A stretch of 64,000 bases of DNA from Streptomyces bikiniensis (GTDB lineage Bacteria; Actinomycetota; Actinomycetes; Streptomycetales; Streptomycetaceae), in NCBI GenBank assembly GCA_000716465.1, contig JNWL01000018.1:90877-154876 (forward strand). The letters run 5' to 3'. The notes beneath the pieces were generated by a model, which searched no databases, was not told the origin of the DNA, and saw only the letters and a list, made by a program, of their open reading frames with translations. The translations under genes and the position numbers were made by a program. Of the stretch, positions 17,625 through 25,212 are shown one piece after another; position 1 is the stretch's first letter; every line of letters begins with the position of its first letter.

Positions 17625-18937
17625 GAGGTGTCCCGCCGGGCGGTCACGCGTCGGCGAGGAGCGGGTCGTAGGGGGTGGTGCGGCGGCGTCCGGACATGAA
17701 GGACAGGAAGTCGTTGACGAACGCGCCGCGGCCGTAGGTGCCGCCCGCGTCGACGGCGTCGCGGTGGAAGGCGGTCCGGAACAGGGCCCTCCTCGGGTTC
17801 GTCGAGGTCGAGGCGGGTGGAGAGCTCGCGTGCCATGGCGGCGAGGTCGGGCCAGTCCAGGTACCCGTCCCCCGTCTGGTCGAGGACCTCGGTGAAGAAC
17901 TCCCGCGCGCCGCGCTCCGTCCCGCCACCCGGGTCGGGCTCCGGTTCGGGGGACAGCGGGGCGATGAGCCGGATGAGGGCGCCGGCCCGTTTCATCCGGT
18001 CGCGCAGGGCGCCGACCGTCCGCGCGCGGGGGTCGTCGCCGTCGGGGGAGAGCGTGAGCAGTCCGAGGACGTCCTCGGCCCTGAGCCAGCCCTCGGGCAG
18101 GAACCGGGCCAGGCCGGCGACGAGGTAGGTGCCCTGCATGACGGTCTGCGCCCCCGCGAGTTCGGGCAGGCCGGCGCGTCGGCGGAACGGTTCCGGCAGG
18201 GAGGCCACGGTGATCGCTCCGACGACCGGCCCGGCGACGGTCCGGCCGGTCGCCCACAGGGCGGGAAAGCCGCTCAGCACGGGCGGCGCGGGGAGGTGGT
18301 CGAAGAGCTTGTAGAGGATGATGCGCATCGCCTCGGTGTTCTCCAGGTCCTCGGCGACCACCCGGTCGTAGTAGGGCCAGAACTCGTCGAGGGTGCCCGG
18401 CAGGTGGCCCTCGTCTTCTCCCAGGGCGACGTGGAAGGCCTGGAACTCGGCGTACAGCCGCTCCATGGTCCTCTGTTCGAGAGGTTGTCCGCTGAGCCGG
18501 CACATGGTGACGGTGCTCTCGAACAGGGTCGCCACCACCCAGGCGCGCGCGTCGGGGTCCATGGCGTCGTAGGGCCGGTCGTGCGGGTCGGTGCCGCGCA
18601 GCCGTGCGTGCAGCCGGTTGAGGCGCGCCGCCTCCCTCTGCCGGGTGTGGTCGTCGGTCCCGAACATGCGCTGCAGGCTGGTGAGGGTGTTGCGGAGGCG
18701 TCGCCAGGGATGGGCGACGAAGGTGGAGCTGTCGATCAGTGCGGCGCCCACCTGCGGGTGCGCGGCCTCCAGTACGGTGGCCCGGATCATGGCCAGGGCC
18801 CAGCGCGGGTCGTTGAAGAACCCGTGGAACTGCGAGCCGGGCCCGAACAGGGGCTCCTCTCCGGCGTCGCCGTTCCCGCCGCGGTGACCGCCGGCACCGG
18901 TGGTCGTCGTGGAGTGGTGACCGTCTGCGGTCGTCAT
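17621..18937 (-). CDS. MpaB-family (DUF2236) oxygenase with EF-hand tail; C-terminus probably frameshifted
   Basis: Read as it stands, 438 aa. The DUF2236 core is clear (FHGFFNDPRWALAMIRATVLEAAHPQVG, SSTFVAHPWRRLRNTLTSL, DEFWPYYDRVVAEDL). After about residue 300 comes a calcium-binding EF-hand loop, DQTGDGYLDWPDL. After LDLDEPEE the frame turns into Arg-rich nonsense, while the neighbouring frame, ending at 17644, reads naturally (ALFRTAFHRDAVDAGG, then FVNDFLSFMSGRR). One surplus base in the CCC run at 17787-17789 explains this. Its ATG overlaps the stop of the cis-prenyltransferase gene (ATGA), so both are one operon. The likely chemistry is oxidative cleavage or oxygenation of an isoprenoid. 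Confidence 0.75.
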   Translation of the reverse strand: MTTADGHHSTTTTGAGGHRGGNGDAGEEPLFGPGSQFHGFFNDPRWALAMIRATVLEAAHPQVGAALIDSSTFVAHPWRRLRNTLTSLQRMFGTDDHTRQREAARLNRLHARLRGTDPHDRPYDAMDPDARAWVVATLFESTVTMCRLSGQPLEQRTMERLYAEFQAFHVALGEDEGHLPGTLDEFWPYYDRVVAEDLENTEAMRIILYKLFDHLPAPPVLSGFPALWATGRTVAGPVVGAITVASLPEPFRRRAGLPELAGAQTVMQGTYLVAGLARFLPEGWLRAEDVLGLLTLSPDGDDPRARTVGALRDRMKRAGALIRLIAPLSPEPEPDPGGGTERGAREFFTEVLDQTGDGYLDWPDLAAMARELSTRLDLDEPEEGPVPDRLPPRRRRRGRHLRPRRVRQRLPVLHVRTPPHHPLRPAPRRRVTARRDTS

Positions 18938-19734
18938 GATTCGGGTTCTCCGTTCCGGGACGGCGGCACGGCGCCGAAGCGGCGTTCGCGCTGCCGGTAG
19001 GCGTGCAGGCACCGGAGGAAGTCCGGTGCGCGGAAGTCGGGCCACAGCACCGAGGGGAAGACCCACTCGGCATAGGCGACCTGCCAGAGCATGAAGTTGG
19101 AGATGCGCTGTTCGCCGGAAGTGCGGATGACCAGGTCCACGTCCGGGGTGTCGGAGAAGGGCAGATGCGCGGCGAAGCTCTCCTCGGTCACGGATCCGGC
19201 CGGCACGCCGCTGCGGATCAGCGACCGGGCCGCCTCGACGATGTCCTTGCGGCCGCCGTGGTCGAAGGCGACGGTCAGCGTCATCTGCCGGTTCCGGCCG
19301 GTCAGCGTCATCAGGTCGGCGATGTCCCGGGCCAGGCCGGGAGGGATGCGGGGGTCGGTCATGCCGAGGAAGCGGCAGCGGATGCCCCGCGCGTGCAGCA
19401 GCGGGGCGTGCTTGCGCACCACCCGGCGCACCAGGTGCATCAGGAACTCGATCTCGGTGTCCGGACGGCGCCAGTTCTCGGTGGAGAACGCGAACAGGCT
19501 CAGCCAGCCCACCCCGGCCGAGCGTGCCGCCTCGATGACGTCGATCACCGTCGTCTCCGCGGCGCGGTGGCCCGCCGTGCGCGGCAGGGACCGCCGCGCC
19601 GCCCACCGGCCGTTCCCGTCCATCACGCACGCGACGTGACGCGGCACCTCGCCCCGCGCCCCGGACGACCCGGCGCCCCGGGGAGCGGCGAGAGGGAAGG
19701 AAGACCCCTCGTTCGTGGACTGTCCTGTCGTCAC
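18934..19734 (-). CDS. uppS: Cis-prenyltransferase (UppS family)
   Basis: 266 aa. All five family regions are found: HVACVMDGNGRWAARR (catalytic Asp), AGHRAAETTVIDVI, LSLFAFSTENWRRPDTEIEFLM, FDHGGRKDIVEA and DLVIRTSGEQRISNFMLWQ with AEWVFPSVLWPDF. It condenses isopentenyl diphosphate onto an allylic diphosphate in the cis configuration. Region IV reads FDHGGR where housekeeping enzymes usually have NYGGR, and the N-terminus carries about 30 extra residues, so it may be a specialised paralogue with a different chain length. GTG 19734 has AAGGGG 5-6 nt upstream. It is coupled to an MpaB-type oxygenase, which suggests that the prenyl product is oxidised next. Confidence 0.9.
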   Translation of the reverse strand: MTTGQSTNEGSSFPLAAPRGAGSSGARGEVPRHVACVMDGNGRWAARRSLPRTAGHRAAETTVIDVIEAARSAGVGWLSLFAFSTENWRRPDTEIEFLMHLVRRVVRKHAPLLHARGIRCRFLGMTDPRIPPGLARDIADLMTLTGRNRQMTLTVAFDHGGRKDIVEAARSLIRSGVPAGSVTEESFAAHLPFSDTPDVDLVIRTSGEQRISNFMLWQVAYAEWVFPSVLWPDFRAPDFLRCLHAYRQRERRFGAVPPSRNGEPES

Positions 19735-19773
19735 GCCCGCCCCTTCGGCGTCCGGGACGGACGCCGTCCCACG

Positions 19774-19793
19774 ACGGGGCCCGCGGGCCCCGT
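19774..19793. promoter_or_regulatory. Perfect 20-bp GC palindrome upstream of the cis-prenyltransferase gene
   Basis: ACGGGGCCCGCGGGCCCCGT lies 40 bp before the GTG of the prenyltransferase gene and about 96 bp after the stop of the next gene on the same strand. It could be an operator for the former or a terminator for the latter. Confidence 0.4.
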
Positions 19794-19888
19794 ACGACGA
19801 TCACCGACGGCAGACTGTCAGCGCTCGGCCCCCGGCGGGCCGCACATCCCGCAGGTTCACCCCTGGCACTCGTGTCCGAGTCCGGCGC

Positions 19889-21169
19889 CTACGTCCGGGG
19901 GCGCACCAGGTTCGCGACGCGGCCCTGCTCCCCCGAGGCCCAGCAGGAGCCGTCCGGGGTGCAGTCGACCGTGTCGTAGGAGCCGGTGTCGACCGTGCGC
20001 CAGGTGCGGCCGCCGTCCGTGGTCAGGTCCGTGCCGGTGGGGCCCACGGCGAGCGCGGACGTCCTGCCGTACGGGAGCCAGGCGACGCCCGAGCGGTAGG
20101 CGGGCGGCGGCGCGGCCGAGGGACGCCAGGTGCGGCCCCCGTCGGCGGTGACGGCGGCGGCCTCGGGGGACGGCTGGTCCTTGCGGTAGTCGCCGCCGAC
20201 GGCGATGCCGTGCGCACGGTCGCGGAAGGCGAGCCCGAAGACGCCCCGGGCCGGGTCCCCGGCCGGGATCGGCGAGGCCGTGACCGTCCAGTTCAGGCCC
20301 CGGTCGGCGGAGTGCAGCACCCGCGCGGTGGCCGCGCCGCCCGTGGCGAGCCACACGTCCCGGGGCCCGGCCGACACCAGGCACTGGCCGCTCGCCGCGA
20401 AGCCCGCCTCGCCGGGGAGCGCGTCCGGCATCCCCGCGTTCGGCAGGACCCGCCAGGACCGGCCGCCGTCGCGGGTGGAGAGGATGCGGTACTTGCCGTC
20501 GACCGGGTCGCTCATGGCGAGGCCGTTGCGGTGGTCGAAGAAGGTCAGGCAGTCGTAGAAGGCGCGCGGGTCGGTGTTGCGGAAGGACTCGGTCCAGGTG
20601 GCGCCGCCGTCCTCGGTGCGCAGCACCCGCGAGGCCTCCCCCTCCCCGATGGCGAGGACGACGGCCCGGCGGGCGTCGAAGGCCTCCACGTCGCGGAACT
20701 CCAGCCCCTCCGCGCCGGGCGGCGAGACGTTCCGCCAGCTCCGGCCCCCGTCGGTGGTGCGCAGCACCGTGCCCCGGGAGCCCGCGGCCCAGGCGGTGCG
20801 GCGGTCGACCGCCGCGAGTCCCCGGAAGCGCGCGTCGGTGCCGGTGGGCGTGGGCCGCCAGCCGAGGGAGGGCGTGCGGCGGTGGTCGGCGGTGGGCGGC
20901 GGCTGCAGGGCGGTGGTGGGCAGCGGCTGCAGGGCGGTGGTGGGCGCCGGCTGCAGGGCGGTGGTGGGCAGCGGTTGCCGGTCCGCGGTGGGCGGCTGCT
21001 GCAGGGCGGTCGTGCGCGCGAGCTGCCCGGCGTTCGTCGTCGTGGACCGGTCGCCGGTCGCGGCCGTGGGGGTCTCCCCGGCCCGCGCCGGGACGGCCAG
21101 GGTCAGCGCGAGCGCCGCCCCGACCAGTCCCGCCGACATCGTTCGTCTCGTCTTCCCCATGGACGTCAT
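19889..21169 (-). CDS. Secreted YCF48/BNR-repeat beta-propeller protein
   Basis: 426 aa. A signal peptide (VGAALALTLAVPARA) is followed by a low-complexity Thr/Pro/Gln stretch built from 8-residue repeats (TTALQPLP type, about residues 50-90). The rest is a propeller with recurring blades of the TTDGGRSWR type (RTTDGGRSWRN, RTEDGGATWTE, STRDGGRSWRV, TADGGRTWRP, TTDGGRTWRT). YCF48-like proteins assist photosystem II assembly in cyanobacteria; streptomycete members are secreted and uncharacterised. No catalytic residues are recognised. The ATG at 21169 has no strong ribosome binding site, and a second Met follows three codons on. Confidence 0.75.
   Translation of the reverse strand: MTSMGKTRRTMSAGLVGAALALTLAVPARAGETPTAATGDRSTTTNAGQLARTTALQQPPTADRQPLPTTALQPAPTTALQPLPTTALQPPPTADHRRTPSLGWRPTPTGTDARFRGLAAVDRRTAWAAGSRGTVLRTTDGGRSWRNVSPPGAEGLEFRDVEAFDARRAVVLAIGEGEASRVLRTEDGGATWTESFRNTDPRAFYDCLTFFDHRNGLAMSDPVDGKYRILSTRDGGRSWRVLPNAGMPDALPGEAGFAASGQCLVSAGPRDVWLATGGAATARVLHSADRGLNWTVTASPIPAGDPARGVFGLAFRDRAHGIAVGGDYRKDQPSPEAAAVTADGGRTWRPSAAPPPAYRSGVAWLPYGRTSALAVGPTGTDLTTDGGRTWRTVDTGSYDTVDCTPDGSCWASGEQGRVANLVRPRT
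20903..21022. repeat. Five 24-bp tandem repeats inside the YCF48-like gene
   Basis: Units begin at 20903, 20927, 20951, 20975 and 20999. The first three differ by two bases at most; the last two are degenerate. The period keeps the reading frame and encodes the TTALQPxP linker, so copy number may vary between strains. Confidence 0.85.
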
Positions 21170-21491
21170 GGCGCCGGAAGCTAGTGCCCCGCCCGCCCGC
21201 CGTCCAGAGCGCCTTCCCGGCCCGCCCGGGCCCCGTCGCCTCCCGGCACCGCCGGGACCCGCCCGGCGGCGCCGCCGTCCGGAGGGGCCGGCCGGAAAGT
21301 TTTCCGGCCAGAGTCGAGGAGCGGCGGGAGGGCTCCCACCTGCCCGGACGCCCCTGCCGGTGGGCCCGGTGACGCAGCTCACGTGGATCCGGAGTGCACG
21401 TTCCGGCCGTCCCACCCGTCTTCCCGGGTGTCAGGAGCCCCGCTGTCGGGGAGACGCACAGGATCCGAAACCCGCGCGAGAGGAGCCGGTC
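21170..21491. other. Divergent intergenic region with a Crp-like inverted repeat
   Basis: No gene is seen in this 322-bp stretch. It holds GTGACGCAGCTCAC (21369-21382), which fits GTGA-N6-TCAC, the core of the cyclic AMP receptor protein site, 110 bp before the SsgA-like gene. One such match is expected by chance in a window this size, so the assignment is weak. Confidence 0.3.
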
Positions 21492-21908
21492 TTGTCCGCC
21501 GTCATCGAGCAGGCCGTCCAGGCCCGTCTGGTCGCATCCGCTCCCCGGATGGAGACCGTCCCCGCCACCCTGCGCTACGACCGCGAGGATCCGTACGCCG
21601 TCAGCATGGCCTTTCCTCCTCCCGCGACCCTGGAGGGCGTCGAGGTCTCCTGGGCCTTCGCGCGCGAGCTGCTCGTCCAGGGGGTCGAGCGCCCGGCCGG
21701 TGTCGGGGACGTGCGGTTGCGCCCGTACGGGTACGACCGGACCGTGGTCGAGTTCCACGCCCCGGAGGGGGTGGCCATGGTCCACGTCCGGACCTCGGAG
21801 CTGCGCCGCTTCCTGGAGCGCTCGCAGCACCTGGTGCCGGAGGGGCGCGAGCACCAGTACCTGGACTGGGACCAGGACCTGACGGAGCTGCTCCGCGAGC
21901 GCCCGTAG
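21492..21908 (+). CDS. SsgA-like sporulation/cell-division regulator (SALP family)
   Basis: 138 aa. The family signature is present: TLRYDREDPYAVSMAF, VSWAFARELLVQGVERPAGVGDVRLRP, and the end HLVPEGREHQYLDWDQDLTELL. SsgA-like proteins occur only in morphologically complex actinomycetes. They guide septum placement, peptidoglycan turnover and spore-wall work, for example by recruiting FtsZ through SsgB. This copy cannot be matched to a specific Ssg letter. TTG 21492 is preferred because AGGAG (21481-21485) lies 6 nt upstream; an internal ATG at 21549 would remove the conserved start. Confidence 0.85.
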   Translation: MSAVIEQAVQARLVASAPRMETVPATLRYDREDPYAVSMAFPPPATLEGVEVSWAFARELLVQGVERPAGVGDVRLRPYGYDRTVVEFHAPEGVAMVHVRTSELRRFLERSQHLVPEGREHQYLDWDQDLTELLRERP

Positions 21909-21965
21909 CCCTCGCCCCCATCCCCGCCCCCGCCCCCGCCCTGGAAAGATCCGCCGTCAAATCGT

Positions 21966-21995
21966 TTGCCGCCCTCCCGATCGGGCTCGTATCGT
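21966..21995 (+). promoter_or_regulatory. Candidate promoter of the ABC-F gene
   Basis: TTGCCG (21966-21971) and TATCGT (21990-21995) are 18 bp apart, with the 10-bp palindrome CCCGATCGGG (21976-21985) in the spacer. This would give a leader of about 190 nt. Confidence 0.4.
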
Positions 21996-22033
21996 CGGTA
22001 TCGACCTTGTCGTCACCCGATCGGAGAAGGACG

Positions 22034-22045
22034 TTGCTCGTCTGA
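22034..22045 (+). CDS. Possible three-codon leader peptide (fM-L-V) in the ABC-F leader
   Basis: GGAGAAGG (22023-22030) is followed by TTG CTC GTC TGA. Short upstream ORFs that sense stalled ribosomes are common before ABC-F resistance genes. A chance match cannot be excluded with so short a frame. Confidence 0.2.
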   Translation: MLV

Positions 22046-22193
22046 GGTTGCGAGACACCGCGCCGCGCGTGCCCCCTGTGCCGCGTGTGCCGTTCTCGAC
22101 CTCGGCGTACGAGCCGTTCTCCCACAGCCCGCGCCCCGGTGTCTCCACGCGTTGCATCCCGTCACGCCCGCGCTCGCGCATCCGGAGGCCCTT

Positions 22194-23837
22194 ATGGCGC
22201 ATCACCCCACCTTCCTCACCTGTTCCTCGCTCTCCTTCTCCTGGCCGGACGGCACCGAGGTCTTCGACGACTTCCGGCTCGCCGTCGGCCCCGGCCGCAC
22301 CGGGCTCGTCGGGCTCAACGGCTCCGGCAAGTCCACGCTCCTCAAGCTGCTCGCGGGCGAGCTGACGCCCACCTCCGGCACGGTCCGGGTCACGGGCGAG
22401 CTCGGGTACCTCCCGCAGAACCTGGTCCTGGACACCTCGCGCCGGGTGGACGAGATCCTCGGCGTCCACGCGAAGCGGGCCGCCCTGCACGCCATCGAGG
22501 CGGGCGACCCGGCCGAGGAGCACTTCACCGCCCTCGCCGACGACTGGGACGTCGAGGAGCGGGCCCGGGCCACGCTCGACCAGCTCGGGCTCGGCGGCAT
22601 CGGCCTGGACCGGACCGTCGGCGAGATCTCGGGCGGCGAGTCCGTGCTGCTGCGCCTCGCCGCGCTGCTGCTCGCCCGGCCCGACGTCCTGCTGCTCGAC
22701 GAGCCGACCAACAACCTGGACCTGCACGCCCGCGCGCGCCTCTACGAGGCGGTGGAGAAGTGGTCCGGGGTCCTGGTCGTGGTCAGCCACGACCGCGAAC
22801 TCCTGGAGCGGGTCGACCAGATCGCCGATCTGCGGGACGGCGAGGTCGCCTGGTACGGCGGTTCCTGGTCGGACTACGAGGCGGCGCTCGCCGCCGAACA
22901 GGAGGCGGCCGAGCGGATGGTGCGGGTCGCCGAGGCCGACGTGCAGCGGCAGAAGCGGGAACTCGCCGACACCCAGACGAAGTTGGCGCGCCGGAAGCGG
23001 TACGGGCAGAAGTCCTTCGAGAACAAGGTCGCCTCCAAGCTGGTGGCCAACAGCCAGAAGCGCAACGCCCAGGTCACGGCCGGCAAGCAGCGCACGCTCC
23101 ACGCCGAGCGCCTCTCGGAGGCCCGGGAGCGGCTCGACGCGGCGGTGGAGGCGGTGCGGGACGACGACGAGATCCGGGTCGAGCTGCCGCGCACCTCGGT
23201 GCCGCCGGGCCGCGAGGTGCTGCACCTGCGGGACCTGGAGCTGCGGTACGGGGCGCGCGTCGAGGGCGCGTTCGAGCTGCGCGGCCCGGAGCGGATCGCC
23301 CTCGTGGGGCGGAACGGCGCCGGGAAGACGACGCTGCTCCGGACCGTCGCCGGGGAGCTGGAGGCGTCGGCGGGCGAGGTGGACGCACGGGTGCCGCTGC
23401 GCTTCCTGCCGCAGCGGCTCGACGTCCTGGACGACGGGCTGAGCATCGTGGAGAACGTGGCTCGTTTCGCACCCACGGCGACGGCGAACGCGATCAGGGC
23501 CCGGCTCGCCCGGTTCCTGTTCCGGGGCGCGCGGGCCGACCAGCCCGTGGGGACGCTCTCGGGCGGGGAGCGGTTCCGGGCGACGCTCGCGGCGCTGCTC
23601 CTCGCGGAGCCGGCCCCGCAGCTGCTGATGCTGGACGAGCCGACGAACAACCTGGACATGGCGTCGGTGCGGAAGCTGACGGCGGCGCTCGACGCCTACG
23701 AGGGGGCGCTGGTCGTGGCGAGCCATGACGTGGCGTTCCTGGAGTCGCTCGGGATCACCCGCTGGCTGCTGCTCGACGGCGCGCTGCGGCCGACGACCGC
23801 CGAGGAGGTCCGGGAGGTGGCCGGGGGCGGGGCCTGA
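22194..23837 (+). CDS. ABC-F family ATPase (ribosome-associated, possible antibiotic-resistance factor)
   Basis: 547 aa with two ATPase domains and no membrane segments. Domain 1 has Walker A GLNGSGKST, signature ISGGE and Walker B VLLLDEPTNNLDLH. A basic linker (QKRELADTQTKLARRKRYGQK region) reaches the ribosome in this family. Domain 2 has GRNGAGKTT, LSGGERFRA and LLMLDEPTNNLDM. ABC-F proteins bind the ribosomal E site and relieve drug-stalled or poorly translating ribosomes. Whether this one confers resistance or is a housekeeping translation factor cannot be told. GGAGG lies 6 nt before the ATG. A leader of about 190 nt suggests post-transcriptional control. Confidence 0.9.
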   Translation: MAHHPTFLTCSSLSFSWPDGTEVFDDFRLAVGPGRTGLVGLNGSGKSTLLKLLAGELTPTSGTVRVTGELGYLPQNLVLDTSRRVDEILGVHAKRAALHAIEAGDPAEEHFTALADDWDVEERARATLDQLGLGGIGLDRTVGEISGGESVLLRLAALLLARPDVLLLDEPTNNLDLHARARLYEAVEKWSGVLVVVSHDRELLERVDQIADLRDGEVAWYGGSWSDYEAALAAEQEAAERMVRVAEADVQRQKRELADTQTKLARRKRYGQKSFENKVASKLVANSQKRNAQVTAGKQRTLHAERLSEARERLDAAVEAVRDDDEIRVELPRTSVPPGREVLHLRDLELRYGARVEGAFELRGPERIALVGRNGAGKTTLLRTVAGELEASAGEVDARVPLRFLPQRLDVLDDGLSIVENVARFAPTATANAIRARLARFLFRGARADQPVGTLSGGERFRATLAALLLAEPAPQLLMLDEPTNNLDMASVRKLTAALDAYEGALVVASHDVAFLESLGITRWLLLDGALRPTTAEEVREVAGGGA

Positions 23838-24106
23838 CGGCCGCACGCCCGCCGCCGCGGGACCTCCCGGGACCGCGCATCCAGCGCTGCGGGGCTTCCC
23901 GGGACCGCGAATCCGGCGCCGCGAGATCTCCCCGGGCCGCGCACCCAGCGCCGCCGGACGCTCGCGCCGTGTAGTCGGCCGGGCGTCCGGTGGGCGCCGT
24001 CCCGGACGTGACCTGCGTCTCGGCCGTCCGCACGAGCAGGGATCATAACGGAACGTAACCGGACAACGCCCGGAGCGGGGTTGGTGGACGCCTTACGGAG
24101 CCTTAA
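23838..24106. other. Intergenic stretch with degenerate repeats
   Basis: No gene is seen. Three imperfect copies of a 32-33 bp GC-rich unit start at 23866, 23898 and 23930, each built around CCCGGGaCCGCG. The rest is featureless up to the desaturase operator. Confidence 0.5.
23866..23957. repeat. Three imperfect 32-33 bp tandem repeats
   Basis: Each unit holds CCCGGGACCGCG (or a close variant) followed by AnCCAGCGCcG. They directly follow the ABC-F stop; the CCCGGG cores are self-complementary, so they may act in transcription termination. Confidence 0.5.
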
Positions 24107-24137
24107 CCTACGGTCTCGTAACCTACGAAGCCGTAGG
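24107..24137. promoter_or_regulatory. Long inverted repeat upstream of the desaturase gene (candidate lipid-sensing operator)
   Basis: 14-bp arms (CCTACGGTCTCGTA and TACGAAGCCGTAGG) match at 12 of 14 positions with a 3-bp centre. The site ends 38 bp before the TTG start. The CCTACGG/CCGTAGG core suggests a TetR-type repressor responding to acyl-CoA, which is an inference. Confidence 0.5.
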
Positions 24138-24175
24138 TACGCCCGTATGTCCTTCTCCGTCCCCAGGAGTTCCCC

Positions 24176-25150
24176 TTGACGCTCACCTCTCCCCACCTCG
24201 GCAGCTCGGCAGAGTGGACCGACGCGCGGTTGCTCCACGCCCTGGAAGAGGTCGTGGAGAAGGAGCTCAACCGGCACCTGAAGGTCACCAAGGACTGGAT
24301 GCCGCACGAGTACGTGCCCTGGTCCGACGGCCGGAACTTCCCGGGCTTCTTCGAGGACGGCGAGGCCTGGGACCCGAAGCAGTCCAAGGTGACCGAGATC
24401 GGGAAGATCGCCCTCGTGGTCAACCTCCTCACCGAGGACAACCTGCCGAGCTACCACCACGAGATCGCCACCCTCTTCGGCCGCGACGGCGCCTGGGGCA
24501 CCTGGGTGCACCGCTGGACCGCCGAGGAGGGCCGGCACGGCATCGTGATGCGCGACTACCTGCTCGCCTCGCGGGCCGTGGACCCGGACAAGCTGGAGCA
24601 GTTCCGGATGACGCACATGAGCGAGGGCTTCGAGTCCGACAACCGGCACTCGATGCTGCACTCCGTGGCGTACGTCGCCTTCCAGGAGCTGGCCACCCGC
24701 ATCTCGCACCGCAACACCGGCCACCAGTCCGGCGACCCGGTCTGCGACCGGATGCTCGCCCGCATCGCCACCGACGAGAACCTGCACATGGTCTTCTACC
24801 GCAACCTGCTGGGCGCGGCCTTCGAGATCGCCCCGGACCTGACCATGCAGGCCGTGCGGGACGTCGTGGTCAACTTCCGGATGCCCGGACACGGCATGCC
24901 GGGCTTCGAGCGGGCGGCGGCGCAGATGGCGATCGGCGAGATCTACAACATGCGCATCCACCACGACGACGTGCTCCAGCCCGTGCTGCGCTTCCTCAAG
25001 GTCCTCCAGATCGACGGCCTGGGGCCGGAGGGGCTGCGCGCCCAGGAGGAGCTGGGGCTCTACATGAACGGTCTGGACGTCGAGGCGAGCAAGTTCGACG
25101 AGAAGCTCGCGGCCCGCAAGGCCCGGCTGGCGGCCCGCGCGGCGGGCTGA
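24176..25150 (+). CDS. Acyl-ACP desaturase (soluble diiron)
   Basis: 324 aa. Diiron ligands are readable in two helical motifs: WTAEEGRHG (Glu-Glu-x-x-His) and ATDENLHMVFY (Glu-x-x-His). The flanking helices (NLLTEDNLPSYHHEI, SVAYVAFQELATRISHRN) fit the stearoyl-ACP desaturase fold. It inserts a cis double bond into acyl-ACP using ferredoxin electrons and so sets membrane fluidity. TTG 24176 follows AGGAG by 6 nt. A long inverted repeat just upstream probably mediates control by a lipid-responsive repressor. It is followed by a strong bidirectional terminator. Confidence 0.92.
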   Translation: MTLTSPHLGSSAEWTDARLLHALEEVVEKELNRHLKVTKDWMPHEYVPWSDGRNFPGFFEDGEAWDPKQSKVTEIGKIALVVNLLTEDNLPSYHHEIATLFGRDGAWGTWVHRWTAEEGRHGIVMRDYLLASRAVDPDKLEQFRMTHMSEGFESDNRHSMLHSVAYVAFQELATRISHRNTGHQSGDPVCDRMLARIATDENLHMVFYRNLLGAAFEIAPDLTMQAVRDVVVNFRMPGHGMPGFERAAAQMAIGEIYNMRIHHDDVLQPVLRFLKVLQIDGLGPEGLRAQEELGLYMNGLDVEASKFDEKLAARKARLAARAAG

Positions 25151-25173
25151 CGCCCGACGACGGCCGGCCGGCC

Positions 25174-25212
25174 GAGCCCGTGCGGCGGACGTACGGTCCG
25201 CCGCACGGGCTC
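25174..25212. terminator. Strong bidirectional terminator between desaturase and WhiB genes
   Basis: Perfect 17-bp arms (GAGCCCGTGCGGCGGAC and complement) with a 5-nt loop. It begins 24 bp after the desaturase stop and its far end touches the WhiB stop codon. Confidence 0.8.

Noticed and set aside
17644..17928. Separate 94-residue gene opposite to the frameshift
   Set aside because: Its first half is out-of-frame oxygenase sequence; only its C-terminal half is natural and continues the upstream oxygenase.
20881..21022. CRISPR array
   Set aside because: Units are contiguous 24-bp coding repeats without spacers; no cas genes are present.
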